This document shows positions 62,590-64,000 of a stretch of DNA of 64,000 nt, in pieces. The notes beneath the pieces were generated by a model. The model did no database searches and had not been told where the DNA came from. It saw only the letters and a program-made list of their open reading frames with translations. This DNA comes from Ariolimax columbianus (taxonomy: Eukaryota; Mollusca; Gastropoda; Stylommatophora; Arionidae), in the NCBI GenBank assembly GCA_036924085.1, contig JAVGWX010000006.1, positions 38,808,445 to 38,872,444 of the forward strand, in the 5' to 3' direction. How positions within the stretch are numbered: position 1 is the first letter of the stretch; every line of letters starts with the position of its first letter. A program made the translations under genes and the position numbers.

Positions 62590-63614
62590 AAAGACATGTA
62601 TATGTGTGTGTATACCCACACACACACACACAGAGATATAGAGGTGTATGTTGTTTAGCGTCCACAATATATATGTTCTGTGAAATAGAGCATCATGTAT
62701 CAATGGGGTTTGGACGTGGTGCAAACATATACTTTAACATACTTGGCAAATATATACTTATCTTTTTCCTTTTGCTTGGCAATCGTTAGAACTTGTTTTG
62801 CTGTGTTTGGGAGCAATAATGTGTTCCACTTTAATGTCTTTTCAAAAACATATTACACAAAAATAACGCTAATAGACACTCACTTCACAAGGTTTTATAT
62901 GGTTTCCTATGATTCGAATCACACACTGTTCTTCTGCAAACTTTTTATTTGTAAGTAGGGAAAGTTTACATTAAAATAACGATAGAAATTACAGTTAGTC
63001 CAAACATAGACCAGTAACATGGGCGTTTATTATGACAATCAAGACATGTACTGTATCATGATTGGTTTTATGAATACAGTATCATTAAACTTGTGGCATC
63101 GCAATTTCTTTGTAATGTATATAAGAGAAATGTAATACATTTGTTGTGTGTGGGAAGCCCTTTTTTGGATATGTCTGCTACATCCCATTTTTCTGATTTA
63201 ACTCTTATAACTTTCTGGAACCACAGACGTATATGCAGTTAAACATTGCCTGAGCGAACATTATGTAGTACATAACTGTATTTACATACATACACACACA
63301 ACAGCAACAAAATATTTACATACTTTGCATTGCAATTTAAAAAATAAAACGAATAGCTCTTTGTCATATACATCTGTAAACAGAGAAGCAATAAACGAAA
63401 CTAGTCAGTTCTAGGCTAGATCAATGTAGCTGGCAGAGAAATCTGCTTATTTAAAAATATGAATCATCTATGTCGTACGAGTTGTCTTACAGAAAAGAAC
63501 TTTTAGAGCTAATGTACAGAGCTTTGTCTTTGGCTGAAATTATAAAAAGCTTTACAAAGCACAAACTAGTATTAACAAATAAAGTATTCATTTAAACTAA
63601 ATTATAATATAATG
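62590..63614. other. Unassigned AT-rich sequence
   Basis: (CA)n/(TG)n run near 62605-62632; otherwise no gene, repeat or RNA recognised. Confidence 0.5.
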
Positions 63615-64000
63615 TAATAATGAATAATGTGAATTCAAATACTTGGGCAACGTGTTCATACAAGATAGAAGGCTAGATAGAGAGATGGAATCAAGAACAC
63701 AGAAAGCTAATGCGGTTTCCTATCAACTCTCACCATTACTAAGACGCAAACACATTCCAATGAAGACAAATAGACAGCTGATAAATAGTTTTTTTTATAC
63801 CAACTCTCTGCTACTAGTGTCAGATATGGACTCTCACCAAGGCACAAGAAGGAAAAATTATGATATGCGAAATGAGGTGTTTGAGAAAGGCTGACGGGGT
63901 CACAAGGCTGAACAGAGTATGAAACGAAGTCATCAGACAGACGGTGGGTGCAAAACGGTGCATAGAATACATAGAAAGGCAGAGCATAGAATGGTTCGGA
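63615..64000 (+). mobile_element. RTE-like LINE post-palm fragment (cut by window edge)
   Basis: EFKYLGNVFIQDRRLDREME, SRTQKANAVSYQLSPLLRRK, HIPMKTNRQLINSFFYTNSL, then after frame changes IMICEMRCLRKADGVTRLNR, NEVIRQTVGAKRCIEYIERQ and SIEWFG at the window end. This is the YLG...I..R...A....L..L......I....K..L......L block followed by MRxLRxxxGVTRxDRxRNxxIR. The element continues beyond 64000. Confidence 0.85.

Overview
The window is eukaryotic, repeat-dominated, non-coding DNA. I found no convincing host gene, exon, rRNA or functional tRNA gene. Nearly every protein-like stretch is a broken piece of a non-LTR retrotransposon (LINE), and the rest is SINE-type repeats, minisatellites and AT-rich unique sequence. 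The mix of RNase H-bearing LINEs whose 3' ends read GAAGAAGAA, RTE-like LINEs (one with a terminal C2H2 finger) and several tRNA-headed SINEs suggests a lophotrochozoan animal, most likely a gastropod or other mollusc. That assignment is inference; no species marker is present.

Layout. 1-13.6 kb: RTE-like and RNase H LINE fragments, often one inside another, with SINE copies and an 11 x 39-bp array (10697-11125) made from the last codons of a LINE. 13.6-20.7 kb: a full-length 7,075-bp RNase H LINE on the minus strand (13641-20715) between perfect 13-bp target-site duplications. Its ORF2 is interrupted by a 2,772-bp array of 84 in-frame 33-bp units (16201-18972). 20.7-30 kb: SINE-B, LINE 3' ends, and 42-, 35- and 41-bp minisatellites. 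30-41 kb: mostly AT-rich unique DNA with minisatellites (40, 72 and 78 bp) and short LINE ends. 41.2-44.1 kb: a 2,866-bp, 5'-truncated but otherwise nearly intact RTE-like LINE between perfect 15-bp duplications; a near-identical 680-bp relative lies at 36453-37132. 44-57.9 kb: SINEs, LINE-into-LINE insertions and a polyadenylated retroposon of unknown origin (56963-57288) that split an RT motif. 58-64 kb: RTE debris, including an element whose endonuclease is joined directly to its C-terminus, and a well-preserved tRNA-derived SINE (62327-62575).

How the parts relate. Target-site duplications of 8-16 bp flank at least ten insertions, so the order of events can be read: older RTE-like and RNase H LINEs served as targets for younger RNase H LINE 3' ends, SINEs and a polyA retroposon. 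Two short-repeat families share a core (GAAGTCGGATG...GGTGCAAA), suggesting module exchange between SINEs. The most unusual features are the two codon-multiple tandem amplifications inside LINE coding sequence.
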